Assembly (NCBI GenBank): GCA_947074205.1 | Contig: CAMTOQ010000007.1 | Span: 25,270-89,269 of the forward strand | Direction: 5' to 3' | Length of the DNA stretch: 64,000 bases | From: an uncultured Bacteroides sp. | GTDB taxonomy: Bacteria; Bacteroidota; Bacteroidia; Bacteroidales; Bacteroidaceae | Shown: positions 48,797 through 58,266 of the stretch, in pieces | How the letters are laid out: every line of letters starts with the position of its first letter | Position numbering within the stretch: position 1 is the first letter of the stretch | Notes under the pieces: generated by a model | Databases searched by the model: none | What the model saw: the letters and a program-made list of their open reading frames with translations, nothing else | What the model was told of the DNA's origin: nothing | Position numbers and translations under genes: made by a program

Positions 48797-48816
48797 CTTC
48801 AGTTTATTTAAAATAA

Positions 48817-49134
48817 TTATTTACCAGTTTGTTGAGTTGCAGCAGCATCAGCAAAGATTGAGTTTTTGTCAATCTTAATCTTTACGTTATTGGCAATCTC
48901 CAAAACCACATAAGTATCTGTAATTTCCTTGATAGTACCATGGATACCACCAGCAGTTACTACATTTTGATTCACTTGAAGTGACTTACGGAAGTTTGCT
49001 ATTTCTTTTTGCTTTTTGTTTTGTGGACGAATCATGAAGAAATACATGATTACAAACATACCAATTAGTAGGATCCACATCATACCACCACCTTGTCCTG
49101 GGGCTTCTTGTAACATTGCAGCTAATAAGTTCAT
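48817..49134 (-). CDS. yajC: Preprotein translocase subunit YajC
   Basis: 105 residues. A single membrane helix (MWILLIGMFVIMYFFMIRPQNKK, about residues 19-41) and a small cytoplasmic domain (VTAGGIHGTIKEITDTYVVLEI) match YajC, an accessory subunit of the SecDF-YajC complex. It lies 40 bp after nusB and 20 bp before the ybbR gene in the same operon. No secD/secF is in the window. Confidence 0.93.
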   Translation of the reverse strand: MNLLAAMLQEAPGQGGGMMWILLIGMFVIMYFFMIRPQNKKQKEIANFRKSLQVNQNVVTAGGIHGTIKEITDTYVVLEIANNVKIKIDKNSIFADAAATQQTGK

Positions 49135-49174
49135 AAATTGTTCGTTTTAAATAGTTTGATTATAAATAATTCTT

Positions 49175-50101
49175 TTACTTCTTAAGTAATTTGTTCTCTT
49201 TACGCAATTGGTTAACGATACCGTCTAGTGTTCCATTGATAAAACTACCACTCTTAGCGGTGCTGTATAGTTTAGCAATTTCAACATATTCGTTAAGCGA
49301 AACACTTACCGGAATATTAGTAAATGACAATATCTCCGCCAAAGCAGTTTGCATAATAATCACATCCATAAACGCTACTCTATCCAAGTCCCAATTACGA
49401 GTATTCTCACTAATCAGATGTCTGTAGTAATCAGCATTTAAGATAGTGCGACGGAACAAGCGACGTGCATATTCTTGATCTTCATCATCCTTAAACTCAG
49501 GTAACAGAGCTTGATCTGCACCCTCTTTCTCTTCGAAACGTTTGATAGTTTTCATCACGAATGTATCCACAATCTCTTTGTCATCGTTCCAATAAAGACT
49601 TTGGTCTTCAAGAACCTGATCTAAAGATTCATTGTTCATGATAAACTGTTTGTACGCTTTACGCCAAAACTCTTTATCCGCCGCATACGAATTCTCTTCA
49701 GAAGCCATATACTCTTTATACAAGTCAGATGTGATAATTGTTTCGTACAACTCCTTCACGAAGTCTTGATCATTTTCCCACGTACGTTTTTGGTTGGTCA
49801 TAAAAGCAAGCAATTGCTTGTTTACTGCCAATTGAAGAATGAAACGGTTTTCTACAAACTTCATATTGGGATTGGCCTCCTCCTCAGTGGGTTGATGTTT
49901 AGCCTTAGCTAAATCAATGCGCTTTTGGGCATATTCTGTTACTGCCACCATAAGCATAATCAAGTAATTGTAAAGGTCATAGGCCTTCGAAAGGCTGAAA
50001 AACAATTCTTTTTCTGCTGAGTCAAGGTTTTTGCTTCCGTTCTGATAGTAAGCATATACTATCTGAATAATTTTAAGACGGATAAGAACTCTGTTAATCA
50101 T
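49175..50101 (-). CDS. nusB: Transcription antitermination factor NusB, long form
   Basis: 308 residues, about twice the usual NusB length. The C-terminal ~110 residues match NusB (ARRLFRRTILNADYYRHLI, DRVAFMDVIIMQTALAEIL, IPVSVSLNEYVEIAKLYST, GSFINGTLDGI). The N-terminal half is helical and starts with an RVLIRLKIIQIVYAYYQNG segment like the first NusB helix, with a large insertion between; this long form is common in Bacteroidota. It promotes rRNA transcription antitermination with NusE. A -7 box TATTTTTGC (50142-50134) and a TTTG 21 bp before it form its promoter. Confidence 0.92.
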   Translation of the reverse strand: MINRVLIRLKIIQIVYAYYQNGSKNLDSAEKELFFSLSKAYDLYNYLIMLMVAVTEYAQKRIDLAKAKHQPTEEEANPNMKFVENRFILQLAVNKQLLAFMTNQKRTWENDQDFVKELYETIITSDLYKEYMASEENSYAADKEFWRKAYKQFIMNNESLDQVLEDQSLYWNDDKEIVDTFVMKTIKRFEEKEGADQALLPEFKDDEDQEYARRLFRRTILNADYYRHLISENTRNWDLDRVAFMDVIIMQTALAEILSFTNIPVSVSLNEYVEIAKLYSTAKSGSFINGTLDGIVNQLRKENKLLKK

Positions 50102-50133
50102 AAATCAAATTGAAATATTATTATTTACGAACT

Positions 50134-50167
50134 GCAAAAATAGCGATTTTATATCAGTAGCAACAAA
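50134..50167 (-). promoter_or_regulatory. nusB operon promoter
   Basis: On the minus strand: TTTG (50167-50164), a 21-bp spacer, then TATTTTTGC (50142-50134), 33 bp before the ATG. Confidence 0.65.
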
Positions 50168-50307
50168 TAAATGCCCTTTTTTTATGTAAGATTTCATTCT
50201 CTGATTATTTTCTTTTGCTGATAAGAAAAAAAGTCTCAATTTTGAAACCGTTTTTCTGTACAAAGTGTATAGAAATTTAGAACATCAGTATTTTAAGACA
50301 ATAGTTT

Positions 50308-50676
50308 ATGGAAGATAACAAGAAGAAAACAGGAGTAGATTTAAATGACAAGGAGATTGTTTTCTCCAAATCTATAAAAGCAGGCAAGCGTATCTACTAC
50401 CTTGATGTGAAAAAAAACCGCAAGGATGAAATGTTTTTGGCTATCACCGAAAGCAAAAAAGTGGTGATGGGTGAAGGTGATGATTCACAGGTTAGCTTCG
50501 AAAAACATAAGATATTTCTTTATAAAGAAGACTTCGAAAAGTTCCTTACCGGACTAACACAAGCCATTGAATTCATCAACGAAAAACAAGGCGTACCTGT
50601 TAACAATAGTAAAACATCATCAATTGATCACTTACCAACTTCTGAAGAAATCAAAATTGACATCGATTTTGAGTAG
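50308..50676 (+). CDS. PUR-domain nucleic-acid-binding protein (DUF3276)
   Basis: 122 residues. The core (residues ~17-90, IVFSKSIKAGKRIYYLDVKKNRKDEMFLAI) matches the bacterial PUR-alpha-like family (DUF3276), which binds single-stranded DNA and RNA as a dimer. The C-terminal ~30 residues are a polar, acidic tail. Its cellular role in Bacteroidota is not well known. It is monocistronic; it is divergent from nusB. Confidence 0.85.
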   Translation: MEDNKKKTGVDLNDKEIVFSKSIKAGKRIYYLDVKKNRKDEMFLAITESKKVVMGEGDDSQVSFEKHKIFLYKEDFEKFLTGLTQAIEFINEKQGVPVNNSKTSSIDHLPTSEEIKIDIDFE

Positions 50677-50681
50677 TTATA

Positions 50682-50714
50682 TTTGGCTATTAAGATAGTA
50701 ATATCTACTTTTGC
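50682..50714 (+). promoter_or_regulatory. rplY promoter
   Basis: TTTG (50682-50685), a 20-bp spacer, then TACTTTTGC (50706-50714). A 5' leader of about 90 nt with a hairpin (50727-50756) follows before the ATG. Confidence 0.82.
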
Positions 50715-50726
50715 ATCGCTTTTTTG

Positions 50727-50756
50727 CACATCGAGTGGTTTAGGCCACTACGTGTG
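50727..50756 (+). promoter_or_regulatory. Hairpin in the rplY leader
   Basis: CACA and AGTGG (50727-50738) pair with CCACT and TGTG (50745-50756) around a 3x3 internal loop with a 6-nt apical loop. It lies in the untranslated leader of the L25 gene, where ribosomal-protein autoregulation sites often are. The regulatory role is only a suggestion. Confidence 0.4.
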
Positions 50757-50813
50757 ATGGTGAATTAAGCAAATAAATTACTTAATTTAGAGTAACACAA
50801 AAAATTTTAGAAA

Positions 50814-51407
50814 ATGAAATCAATTGAAGTAAAAGGTCAAAAGAGAGAAATCGCAGCTCGTTCTTCAGAACAAGCTAGAGAGTTGAAAGCAGTTCGTAAC
50901 AACGGTGGTGTACCTTGCGTATTGTACGGAGGTGCTGAAGGTGTAGTACACTTCACTGTTCCTGCTGAAGGTCTTCGTAACTTGGTTTTCACTCCACACA
51001 TCTATGTTGTAGAGCTTGATATCGATGGTAAAGCTTGCAAAGCTATCATGAAAGATATCCAATTCCACCCAGTGAAAGATACTATTCTTCACGTTGACTT
51101 CTTCCAAATCACTGAAGACAAAGCTATCGTGATGGAAGTTCCTGTACAACTAGAAGGTCTTGCAGAAGGTGTTAAAGCCGGTGGTAAGCTTGTATTGCAA
51201 AGCCGCAAACTTAAAGTTAAAGCTCTTTACAACACAATTCCTGAGAAACTAATCGTAAACGTAGCTCACTTGGGTCTTGGTAAAACTGTTCAAGTTCGCG
51301 AACTTAGCTTCGAAGGTCTTGAAATCTTGACTGCTAAAGAAGCTGTTGTTTGTGCTGTTAAGCTTACTCGTGCCGCAAGAGGTGCAGCTGCTGCAGCAAG
51401 AGGATAA
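50814..51407 (+). CDS. rplY: 50S ribosomal protein L25 (Ctc form)
   Basis: 197 residues, the long L25/Ctc form. The N-terminal L25 domain binds 5S rRNA (residues ~1-95: QAREL..VRNNGGVPCVLYGG, IMKDIQFHPVKDTILHVDFFQI). The C-terminal TL5-like domain has VPVQLEGLAEGVKAGGKL and ends in an Ala/Arg-rich tail. It is expressed from its own promoter and ends at a strong terminator; pth follows with about 100 bp between, as is usual in many bacteria. Confidence 0.95.
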   Translation: MKSIEVKGQKREIAARSSEQARELKAVRNNGGVPCVLYGGAEGVVHFTVPAEGLRNLVFTPHIYVVELDIDGKACKAIMKDIQFHPVKDTILHVDFFQITEDKAIVMEVPVQLEGLAEGVKAGGKLVLQSRKLKVKALYNTIPEKLIVNVAHLGLGKTVQVRELSFEGLEILTAKEAVVCAVKLTRAARGAAAAARG

Positions 51408-51438
51408 TCGAAAGATTAATTTCAAACAAAATAAAAAT

Positions 51439-51483
51439 GCGCAGATTGCCACAGATTTCTTCTGTGTTAATCTGCGTTTTTTT
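51439..51483 (+). terminator. rplY terminator
   Basis: CGCAGATT (51440-51447) pairs with AATCTGCG (51469-51476), with an inner CACAGA/TCTGTG stem, followed by seven T residues. Confidence 0.88.
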
Positions 51484-51503
51484 GCATTATATCAAGTTAT
51501 TTT

Positions 51504-52070
51504 ATGGAGAAATTTCTGATTGTTGGTTTAGGCAATATCGGCCCAGAGTACCGCAACACGCGCCACAATATTGGTTTTATGGTGGTAGAGAACTTAGCTA
51601 GACTTCAAAACACGTCTTTTGCCAGTGGGCGCTATGGCTCTACAGCCCGATTTTCACTAAAGGGCCGCGAGATTATTTTACTCAAACCATCTACTTTTAT
51701 GAATTTAAGCGGACTGGCTGTTCGCTACTGGATGCAAGCCGAAAAAATCGACATAGACCATGTGCTTGTAATTGTAGACGATCTCGCCCTACCCTTTGGC
51801 ACACTACGTCTAAAGGGCAAAGGCAGTGATGCCGGCCATAATGGATTGAAGCATATCGCTACAACTCTTGCCACCCAAGAATATCCACGCCTCAAATTTG
51901 GTATTGGCAACGACTTCCCAAAAGGCAGACAGATTGACTATGTTTTAGGTGAGTTCGACAGCGAAGACCTAAAAACAATGGATGAGCGACTAGATATGGC
52001 GTGCGACATCATCAAGAGCTTTTGCTTGGCAGGCATCAGCATCACCATGAATCAATACAACAAAAAGTAA
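51504..52070 (+). CDS. pth: Peptidyl-tRNA hydrolase
   Basis: 188 residues. It frees tRNA from prematurely released peptidyl-tRNA. The active-site region [13 protein letters not shown] has the catalytic His; STFMNLSG supplies the conserved Asn; [28 protein letters not shown] contains the Asp and the glycine-rich loop. It starts 20 bp after the L25 terminator and is followed by an S4-domain gene after 25 bp, so pth and that gene form a short operon. Confidence 0.95.
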   Translation: MEKFLIVGLGNIGPEYRNTRHNIGFMVVENLARLQNTSFASGRYGSTARFSLKGREIILLKPSTFMNLSGLAVRYWMQAEKIDIDHVLVIVDDLALPFGTLRLKGKGSDAGHNGLKHIATTLATQEYPRLKFGIGNDFPKGRQIDYVLGEFDSEDLKTMDERLDMACDIIKSFCLAGISITMNQYNKK

Positions 52071-52095
52071 GAATCAACTTAAACAGATCTTCTAT

Positions 52096-52506
52096 ATGGC
52101 CGAAGCAAGAATAGACAAATGGCTGTGGGCTGCCCGTATTTTCAAAACACGCACCATTGCAGCCGAAGCATGTAAGAAGGGACGCATTAGCATAGGCGGA
52201 TCCTATTTGAAAGCATCTCGAATGATAAAACCTGGGGATGTGATTCAAGTTAAAAAACCACCCATCACCTATTCGTTCAAGGTGTTACAAGCCATCGAGA
52301 AACGAGTGGGCGCAAAGCTAGTCCCTGAGGTTATGGAGAATGTAACGACTCCAGACCAGTATGAATTGCTAGAGATGAGCAAAGTGAGCGGTTTTATTGA
52401 TCGAGCTAAAGGTACAGGAAGACCGACTAAAAAAGATCGTCGCAGCATGGAAGATTTTACAGCTCCAGAGTTTATTGGAGATTTTGATTTTGACGACGAA
52501 GAGTAG
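52096..52506 (+). CDS. S4-domain RNA-binding protein (Hsp15-like)
   Basis: 136 residues. The N-terminal S4 RNA-binding domain (residues ~3-65) is complete: RIDKWLWAARIFKTRTIAAEACKKGRI, then VKKP. It resembles Hsp15/HslR, which rescues 50S subunits carrying nascent chains with tRNA. The C-terminal tail is Asp/Glu-rich (DFDFDDEE). It is 25 bp after pth; both have roles in stalled translation, so the grouping is sensible. Confidence 0.88.
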   Translation: MAEARIDKWLWAARIFKTRTIAAEACKKGRISIGGSYLKASRMIKPGDVIQVKKPPITYSFKVLQAIEKRVGAKLVPEVMENVTTPDQYELLEMSKVSGFIDRAKGTGRPTKKDRRSMEDFTAPEFIGDFDFDDEE

Positions 52507-52533
52507 ATTATGTACTTTAACAACAATAATAAG

Positions 52534-52585
52534 AAAAGCGTAGCAATAGTAATTATAATCTACTATTGCCACGCTTTTTCTTTAT
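52534..52585. terminator. Bidirectional terminator between the S4 and HIT genes
   Basis: AAAGCGT and GCAATAGTA (52535-52551) pair with TACTATTGC and ACGCTTT (52561-52577) with one internal mismatch; T-rich tail TTCTTT. It lies between convergent genes. Confidence 0.8.
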
Positions 52586-52607
52586 GCTTATCTGTAAGGA
52601 TACCTTA

Positions 52608-53033
52608 TTATAGGTTGGCCTTAACAGCATCAATCAATTCTTGATTTTCTGCATCTGTCAAATAAACCTGTCCTGGGTTCATTTGGAACATACCACCATA
52701 ATCAGGACCATCAATATATTTAGGTACCAAATGGAAATGAAGGTGAGAAAGCTTATCCGAGTAAGCACCGTAGTTGATCTTTTCTGGATTGAAAGCTTTA
52801 TCCATAGCACGAGTAACGCGAGCTACATCAGCCATAAATGCATTGCGATCTTCATCGCTCAATTCATTTAGGTCGTTAACATGGTCTTTATAAGTCACAA
52901 GACAACGACCACGGTAAGTTTGTTCTTTAAAAAGAAGAACACGAGAAACAGAAAGTTCTGCTATTTCAATCATCAAATTATGAAGTGTTTCATTGTTTTG
53001 ACAATACAAACACTCTTTTGGATCACTTTTCAT
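52608..53033 (-). CDS. HIT-family protein
   Basis: 141 residues from the ATG at 53033. An upstream in-frame ATG at 53069 is in the -7 box (TATGTTTG, 53070-53063) and is not used. The histidine-triad motif HLHFHLVPK is intact, preceded by GAYSDKLS. HIT proteins hydrolyse or transfer nucleotide monophosphates; the N-terminal CLYCQN may bind zinc. The substrate is unknown. It is monocistronic and shares a terminator with the S4-domain gene. Confidence 0.88.
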   Translation of the reverse strand: MKSDPKECLYCQNNETLHNLMIEIAELSVSRVLLFKEQTYRGRCLVTYKDHVNDLNELSDEDRNAFMADVARVTRAMDKAFNPEKINYGAYSDKLSHLHFHLVPKYIDGPDYGGMFQMNPGQVYLTDAENQELIDAVKANL

Positions 53034-53143
53034 ACAGTTATATATTAAATTATTTAACATCACAAACATACAAAAAAATTACTGGTATCGAACACAAACT
53101 AAAAAACAGTTAACACTAATCTACATAAAGCAATCTTTTTAAA

Positions 53144-55399
53144 CTAGTTAGAGGTTGGAGTAATGAGTTGATAAACGTTCTCCTTCTCACCTACCACCCA
53201 CAACACATCGCCCTCTAGGAAAAGTGTATCGGCATCAAGACTCATCAGCAGATTGCCATCTCGCTCCACCGCAGCAATAAAACATTTATAATGATCTCGT
53301 ATACCCGAACTTTTCAAGGTAAGACCTTTTATTGGTGAGCTATTATCAATAAGAAGTTGTCTTAGAATCATGGCATTCTTCTCGTATGTATCTTGGTCTA
53401 TATCACATTGCGCTTGTAGCACCTCTGCAAATTTCGCCAAGTGTTCATCAGTGCCTATCACCTGGATTTTATCGAATGGATAGAGTGCTGTGCGACCGCC
53501 AGGAATATTGATACGTCGTTTGCCGCGCAAAATAGATGTCACATGGATGCCATATGCTTTAGCCAGATTGAGCTGCATCAGGGTTTTACCTGCAAAATGG
53601 GAACCACCCGGAAGTTCATAATCTTCTAGATGTAAATCGTGCGTCAGAAGTGTGCCCGCATATGCCGGTTTCTTAGCACCAAGATACTCATCACGAATAT
53701 CGCGCGAACGAAGATTCTGGAAGAATCGACGCTCAATCAAGATAGATTGCCTCTTCAAAGTGCGCGAGCCAATCATGACTACTGTCACAAGAATAGCTGC
53801 ACCAATCATTAGCCCAACCGAAGCTTTAATCAGTCCGGCAATGATAACCATTATAAACACAATGACAATGACAATCCTCAATACAATGGTAGCCACAAGT
53901 GGTGCTCTGTTGGAACGGTGATCATTCCAAAGGGTTGTAAACTCTACGGAGTGATTTTTCTTAATCATAATGGCGCGTAGAAAAGGCGCCACCATTAATA
54001 TTGTAATGACAGTAGCCAATAATGAGCCCCAAAAATCACTGATATTTTCGCGCAGAAAGGGCGCCATCCAGCGAAAGGAAACAAAAATTATCGATATACT
54101 GACAATGGAATAGACCACTACAATGCGCAGCATAGCAAATAGAAGTTTATGCCACAAGTTCTCTTGATTCGCTATTTCCGGACCTGACGCATAACGCTGT
54201 AAGAAGCTTCTCCACGATGGTGGCATACGGCGCTCTACATAGTTAATAGCGGGGTCGGATAAGCGTATCATGTAAGGGGTAAGAAAGGTAGTAATAACAG
54301 ATACCGCTACCACAATGGGATAAAGAAAGGAGCTTGTAACATTAAGCGTGACGCCTAACGAAGCTATAATAAAAGCAAACTCACCAATCTGAGTCAAGCT
54401 GAATCCACACTGCATTGCTGTACGTAAAGGTTTTCCTGCCAACAAAACTCCAAAAGTGGCAAAGGTAGCCTGACCAACTATTACCGTAACCGTTACGGCT
54501 ATAATGGGCCAGATATAAGTGGCTATCATCACGGGGTCAACCATCATTCCCACAGACACGAAGAAGATGGCACCGAAAAGATCCTTCACGGGTTTAACAA
54601 TATGTTCTATCGACTCAGCCTCTACTGTCTCTGCAAGAATAGAGCCCATGATAAATGCACCGAAGGCTGGCGAGAAGCCGGCGGTATCGGCCAAAACCAC
54701 CATCCCAAAACAGAGGGCCAACGAAAGGATAAGTAATGTTTCGCTATTCATCAGTTTTCGACAAGACTTGAGCAGAAGTGGAATGATATAGATACCTACA
54801 ACAAACCATAAGATGAGGAAAAACAAGAGCTTACCAATGCTAAACATCGTCTCAGTTCCCTCAAAATTATTGCTCACAGACATGGTCGAAAGTACCACCA
54901 TCAACACAATAGCCAATATATCCTCAATAATTAATATGCTTAGCACTAGACGGGCAAAACTCTTATTACTAAGATTTAGATCATCAAAAGCTTTATATAT
55001 AATGGTGGTGGACGACATCGCAATCATCCCCCCTAAAAAGATACAATCCATCCGCTGCCAACCAAAAGCAAGGCCCACGCCCATGCCCATCAGCAGCATG
55101 CAGAAGATGATGGAACATGCAGCTATTACAGCAGTACCCCCTGCCTTGACCAATTTTTTAAAGCTAAACTCCAACCCTAAGGCAAAGAGCAAAAAGATAA
55201 CACCGATCTCTGCCCATATCTTTATATTAGCCTCATCGATCACCGAAGGAGTGAATGTGATATGCGGGCTAGCCAAGAAACCTGCCACGATGTAGCCCAA
55301 AACTAAAGGCTGTTTCAGCTTCTTAAAAAGAAGTGTCATCACACCCGCACTAAGCAGGATTAAAGCAAGATCGGCAATCAGTGTTGGAAGATGGGACAT
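53144..55399 (-). CDS. CPA2-family cation:proton antiporter with two C-terminal TrkA-C domains
   Basis: 751 residues. The N-terminal ~400 residues form a Kef/CPA2 membrane domain with about 12 helices (ALGLEFSFKKLVKAG, ADTAGFSPAFGAFIMGS, LTQIGEFAFIIASLG). A second membrane part (~410-540) is unusual for simple Kef proteins. Two TrkA-C-like domains end the protein (~575-655 and ~665-745). It exchanges K+ or Na+ for protons at the inner membrane; the ion is not certain. It has no TrkA-N nucleotide-binding domain. It is a monocistronic gene upstream of the HIT gene. Confidence 0.88.
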   Translation of the reverse strand: MSHLPTLIADLALILLSAGVMTLLFKKLKQPLVLGYIVAGFLASPHITFTPSVIDEANIKIWAEIGVIFLLFALGLEFSFKKLVKAGGTAVIAACSIIFCMLLMGMGVGLAFGWQRMDCIFLGGMIAMSSTTIIYKAFDDLNLSNKSFARLVLSILIIEDILAIVLMVVLSTMSVSNNFEGTETMFSIGKLLFFLILWFVVGIYIIPLLLKSCRKLMNSETLLILSLALCFGMVVLADTAGFSPAFGAFIMGSILAETVEAESIEHIVKPVKDLFGAIFFVSVGMMVDPVMIATYIWPIIAVTVTVIVGQATFATFGVLLAGKPLRTAMQCGFSLTQIGEFAFIIASLGVTLNVTSSFLYPIVVAVSVITTFLTPYMIRLSDPAINYVERRMPPSWRSFLQRYASGPEIANQENLWHKLLFAMLRIVVVYSIVSISIIFVSFRWMAPFLRENISDFWGSLLATVITILMVAPFLRAIMIKKNHSVEFTTLWNDHRSNRAPLVATIVLRIVIVIVFIMVIIAGLIKASVGLMIGAAILVTVVMIGSRTLKRQSILIERRFFQNLRSRDIRDEYLGAKKPAYAGTLLTHDLHLEDYELPGGSHFAGKTLMQLNLAKAYGIHVTSILRGKRRINIPGGRTALYPFDKIQVIGTDEHLAKFAEVLQAQCDIDQDTYEKNAMILRQLLIDNSSPIKGLTLKSSGIRDHYKCFIAAVERDGNLLMSLDADTLFLEGDVLWVVGEKENVYQLITPTSN

Positions 55400-55474
55400 A
55401 TATAAGTTTAGTTAGTATCGTTAAAAAGTGATATGGCAAAATTAACCAATATTTGTCTATCAATATATTATTGC

Positions 55475-55526
55475 ACAAAAAAACTTCTGTCATTGCACTA
55501 AATGCTTAGAGCGATGACAGAAGTTT
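55475..55526 (-). terminator. gcvT terminator
   Basis: Arms 55481-55496 and 55511-55526 pair over 16 bp with one mismatch; read leftward they run into seven T residues. Confidence 0.88.
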
Positions 55527-55551
55527 ACGTTAACTACAAATAGAATAAATA

Positions 55552-56637
55552 CTACTTCCTAAACGGGGGCTTAACAACCACTGCTTTGAGTTTACGACCA
55601 CGCACATCAACAAAAATTTCAGTACCTAGTTTGCTATTAAGCGTTTTAACATACCCCATACCGATTCCTATCTTACGAGTGGGCGACATAGTTCCTGAAG
55701 TTACTACTCCAATAGGATTGCCATCGCCATCAAAAAGTTCATAGCCATGGCGTGGAATACCACGATCGAGCATTTCAAAAGCCACTAGTTTACGCATAGT
55801 GCCCTCTTTGGCTTGACGCTCAATCTCTGTACGGTTAATAAACTCCTTACCTTCTGGAAATTTAGTAATCCAACCCAAACCGGCTTCTATAGGAGACGTA
55901 GTGTCATTAATATCATTGCCATACAAACAAAAAGCCATTTCGAGACGTAGTGTATCGCGGGCTCCTAATCCTACTGGTTGAATACCCTCAGTTTGTCCGG
56001 CTTCGAAGATTGCCGTCCAAATCGTATCTGCATCTTCCGGATAGAAGTAGAGTTCAAAACCACCGGCTCCGGTATAACCTGTATTAGAGATAATAACCTC
56101 TTTAACACCTGCCAACTCACCTACCTTAAAGGTATAATAAGGAATGGATGAAAGATCGATAGATGTTAACTTCTGCAGCACCTCGATAGCCTTTGGACCT
56201 TGAATAGCTAATTGTGCAATGTTGTCCGATGCATTCTGCAATTCAGCACCACAGCTATTCTGAGCCACACACCAAGCCCAATCTTTCTCTATATTTGATG
56301 CATTTACCACCAACATATACTTTTCGGGCTCATAGTAATAAACCAAAAGGTCATCAACTATCCCACCTTTGTCATTTGGAAAGCAGGTGTATTGCACTTT
56401 GCCGGGCGTAAGGGCAGCCACATTATTCGAGGTTATCTTCTGCAAAAAGGGTAAAGCGTTTGGGCCTTTCACCCAAAACTCACCCATGTGAGAAACATCA
56501 AACACCCCCACTGCGTTGCAAACAGCAAGATGTTCGTCAATGATTCCGGTGTATTCAATGGGCATATTATAACCAGCGAACTCATGCATTTTGGCACCAA
56601 GCTCGATATGTTTGCCCGTAAAAGGTGTAGTTTTCAT
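55552..56637 (-). CDS. gcvT: Aminomethyltransferase, glycine cleavage T protein
   Basis: 361 residues, the normal T-protein size. It transfers the aminomethyl group from the H protein to tetrahydrofolate. Conserved parts are [26 protein letters not shown] with the catalytic Asp, [11 protein letters not shown] and the C-terminal [14 protein letters not shown]. GcvH and GcvP are not in the window, so the operon is split. It follows pepT by 25 bp on the same strand. Confidence 0.95.
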   Translation of the reverse strand: MKTTPFTGKHIELGAKMHEFAGYNMPIEYTGIIDEHLAVCNAVGVFDVSHMGEFWVKGPNALPFLQKITSNNVAALTPGKVQYTCFPNDKGGIVDDLLVYYYEPEKYMLVVNASNIEKDWAWCVAQNSCGAELQNASDNIAQLAIQGPKAIEVLQKLTSIDLSSIPYYTFKVGELAGVKEVIISNTGYTGAGGFELYFYPEDADTIWTAIFEAGQTEGIQPVGLGARDTLRLEMAFCLYGNDINDTTSPIEAGLGWITKFPEGKEFINRTEIERQAKEGTMRKLVAFEMLDRGIPRHGYELFDGDGNPIGVVTSGTMSPTRKIGIGMGYVKTLNSKLGTEIFVDVRGRKLKAVVVKPPFRK

Positions 56638-56662
56638 ATCAGATTTGTTTTTATAGTCGTAC

Positions 56663-57889
56663 TTATGCTTTCGCCTCTACCAACTGTGCAATCTTAACTA
56701 TGACTCGCACTGCCTTCTCCATATTAGGGATAGGGACAAACTCATAGCGGCCATGGAAGTTAACTCCCCCTACAAAGATATTAGGACAAGGAAGTCCTTT
56801 GAAAGACAACTGTGCACCATCTGTACCACCTCTAATTGGTTTCACATTTGGTGTTACACCTACTGCTTCCATCGCTTCAAAAGCAGTATCAATGATGTGC
56901 ATCATTGGTTCTACCTTCTCACGCATATTGTAATACTGATCTTTCAGCTCTAGAATAGCTACCTCGCTACCATACTCGGTATTGATCTTGCGAACAAGAT
57001 GAGCCAATTCTTTCTTACGCGTTTCAAAACGTTCACGATTATGATCACGCACGATATAGTTGACCACTGTTTCCTCTACTCCACCGTGCATACCAATTAG
57101 GTGATAGAATCCTTCATAACCTTCGGTATGTTCGGGAGTTTCGTGACGGGGCAACATCGCTATGAATTGGTTGGCTACGCGCAAGGAATTTATCATCTTA
57201 TGCTTGGCATAACCAGGGTGAACGTTACGGCCTTTAAAAGTGATCTTTGCACCCGCAGCATTGAAGTTTTCGAACTCCAACTCACCAAGTTCGCCACCAT
57301 CCATAGTATAAGCCCATTCACAACCGAACTTCTCTACATCAAATTTGTGCGCACCAAGACCAATTTCTTCATCTGGATTGAAAGCAATACGAATTTTACC
57401 ATGTTTAATTTCAGGGTGCGTTTTCAGATAATCCATTGCAGTCATTATCTCGGCAATACCTGCCTTATCATCAGCACCAAGAAGCGTAGTCCCATCAGTT
57501 ACAATTAAATCCTCGCCCTTATGGTTTAGCACTTCAGGAAATTGTTTAGTCTGTAAGACAATGTTTTCTTTCTGATTGAGCACAATGTCTGAACCATCGT
57601 AATTTTTCACGATGCGTGGTTTCACATCCTTGCCTGTCATATCAGGGCTAGTATCGAGATGCGAGATAAAACCAATTACGGGTACTTCCTTATCAGTATT
57701 AGCAGGCAGGGTGGCAAATAGATAACCATTTTCATCTAAAGTTATTTCTTCTAATCCCAAAACCTCTAGTTCAGATTTAAGATATTCGGCAAACACCATT
57801 TGTCCGGGTGTGCTAGGTGTCACTCCTGTCGAATCATCCGACATTGTATCAAAAGTCACATACTTTAAAAAGCGTTCTACTAAGGTCAT
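56663..57889 (-). CDS. pepT: Peptidase T, tripeptide aminopeptidase
   Basis: 408 residues, zinc dimetallopeptidase of the M20 family. The metal and catalytic residues appear in ISHLDTSPD (His, Asp), LLGADDKAG (Asp), [10 protein letters not shown] (Glu, Glu) and the later [10 protein letters not shown]. It removes N-terminal residues from tripeptides in the cytoplasm. Precedes gcvT by 25 bp, probably one transcript. A -7 box TATATTTGC lies at 58110-58102 on this strand, which would give a ~200-nt leader; a weaker one, TATCTTTAC, is nearer. Confidence 0.95.
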   Translation of the reverse strand: MTLVERFLKYVTFDTMSDDSTGVTPSTPGQMVFAEYLKSELEVLGLEEITLDENGYLFATLPANTDKEVPVIGFISHLDTSPDMTGKDVKPRIVKNYDGSDIVLNQKENIVLQTKQFPEVLNHKGEDLIVTDGTTLLGADDKAGIAEIMTAMDYLKTHPEIKHGKIRIAFNPDEEIGLGAHKFDVEKFGCEWAYTMDGGELGELEFENFNAAGAKITFKGRNVHPGYAKHKMINSLRVANQFIAMLPRHETPEHTEGYEGFYHLIGMHGGVEETVVNYIVRDHNRERFETRKKELAHLVRKINTEYGSEVAILELKDQYYNMREKVEPMMHIIDTAFEAMEAVGVTPNVKPIRGGTDGAQLSFKGLPCPNIFVGGVNFHGRYEFVPIPNMEKAVRVIVKIAQLVEAKA

Positions 57890-58266
57890 GATCTATTATC
57901 AATTTAAAAGTTAATACATATATATCACATCTTCGTCAATGCCGTAAAGATAGCAAATTAGTCAATTTGCAACAATATAGAAGAGATAATTTTAGCGACA
58001 CAAGCCAAATAGAGGATTACAAATTACATTTTGTCAAATACATAACCTCCTCTATCCAAAAGAATGATCTACTCAAATTAAATCTTCACGTCATTAACGG
58101 CGCAAATATAGTGTTATCCCTCAATAAAATAGTAGACTTGAAGCTCAAACCTCACCTCTTATGAAAACGTTTGCATAATTAATTAAAACAAGCAGAGTTT
58201 ACTATCTTGCTTTCACTGAATAGAAATGGTATATTAGCAAACTATAAGAATTAACTAACTAATATC
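57890..58266. other. Intergenic region with divergent control signals
   Basis: 377 bp between pepT and the neopullulanase gene. It holds a minus-strand -7 box (58102-58110), a LacI-type operator candidate (58163-58174) and an imperfect TAGAGGA/TCCTCTA hairpin near 58012-58058. No gene is seen; the 65-codon frame from 57967 has no recognisable features. Confidence 0.5.
58163..58174 (+). promoter_or_regulatory. Candidate LacI-family operator upstream of the neopullulanase gene
   Basis: GAAAACGTTTGC differs at one base from the palindrome GCAAACGTTTGC recognised by several LacI/PurR-type regulators. It lies 93 bp before the ATG. It is suggestive only, as a 12-bp match can occur by chance. Confidence 0.45.

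Noticed and set aside
49175..50101. NusB of double length as a gene fusion
   Set aside because: Long NusB forms are usual in Bacteroidota, so this is not a special fusion.
57967..58164. 65-codon open frame between pepT and the neopullulanase gene
   Set aside because: Composition looks random, no recognisable family, and it crosses a minus-strand -7 box and the edge of the LacI-type site. No promoter for it was seen.
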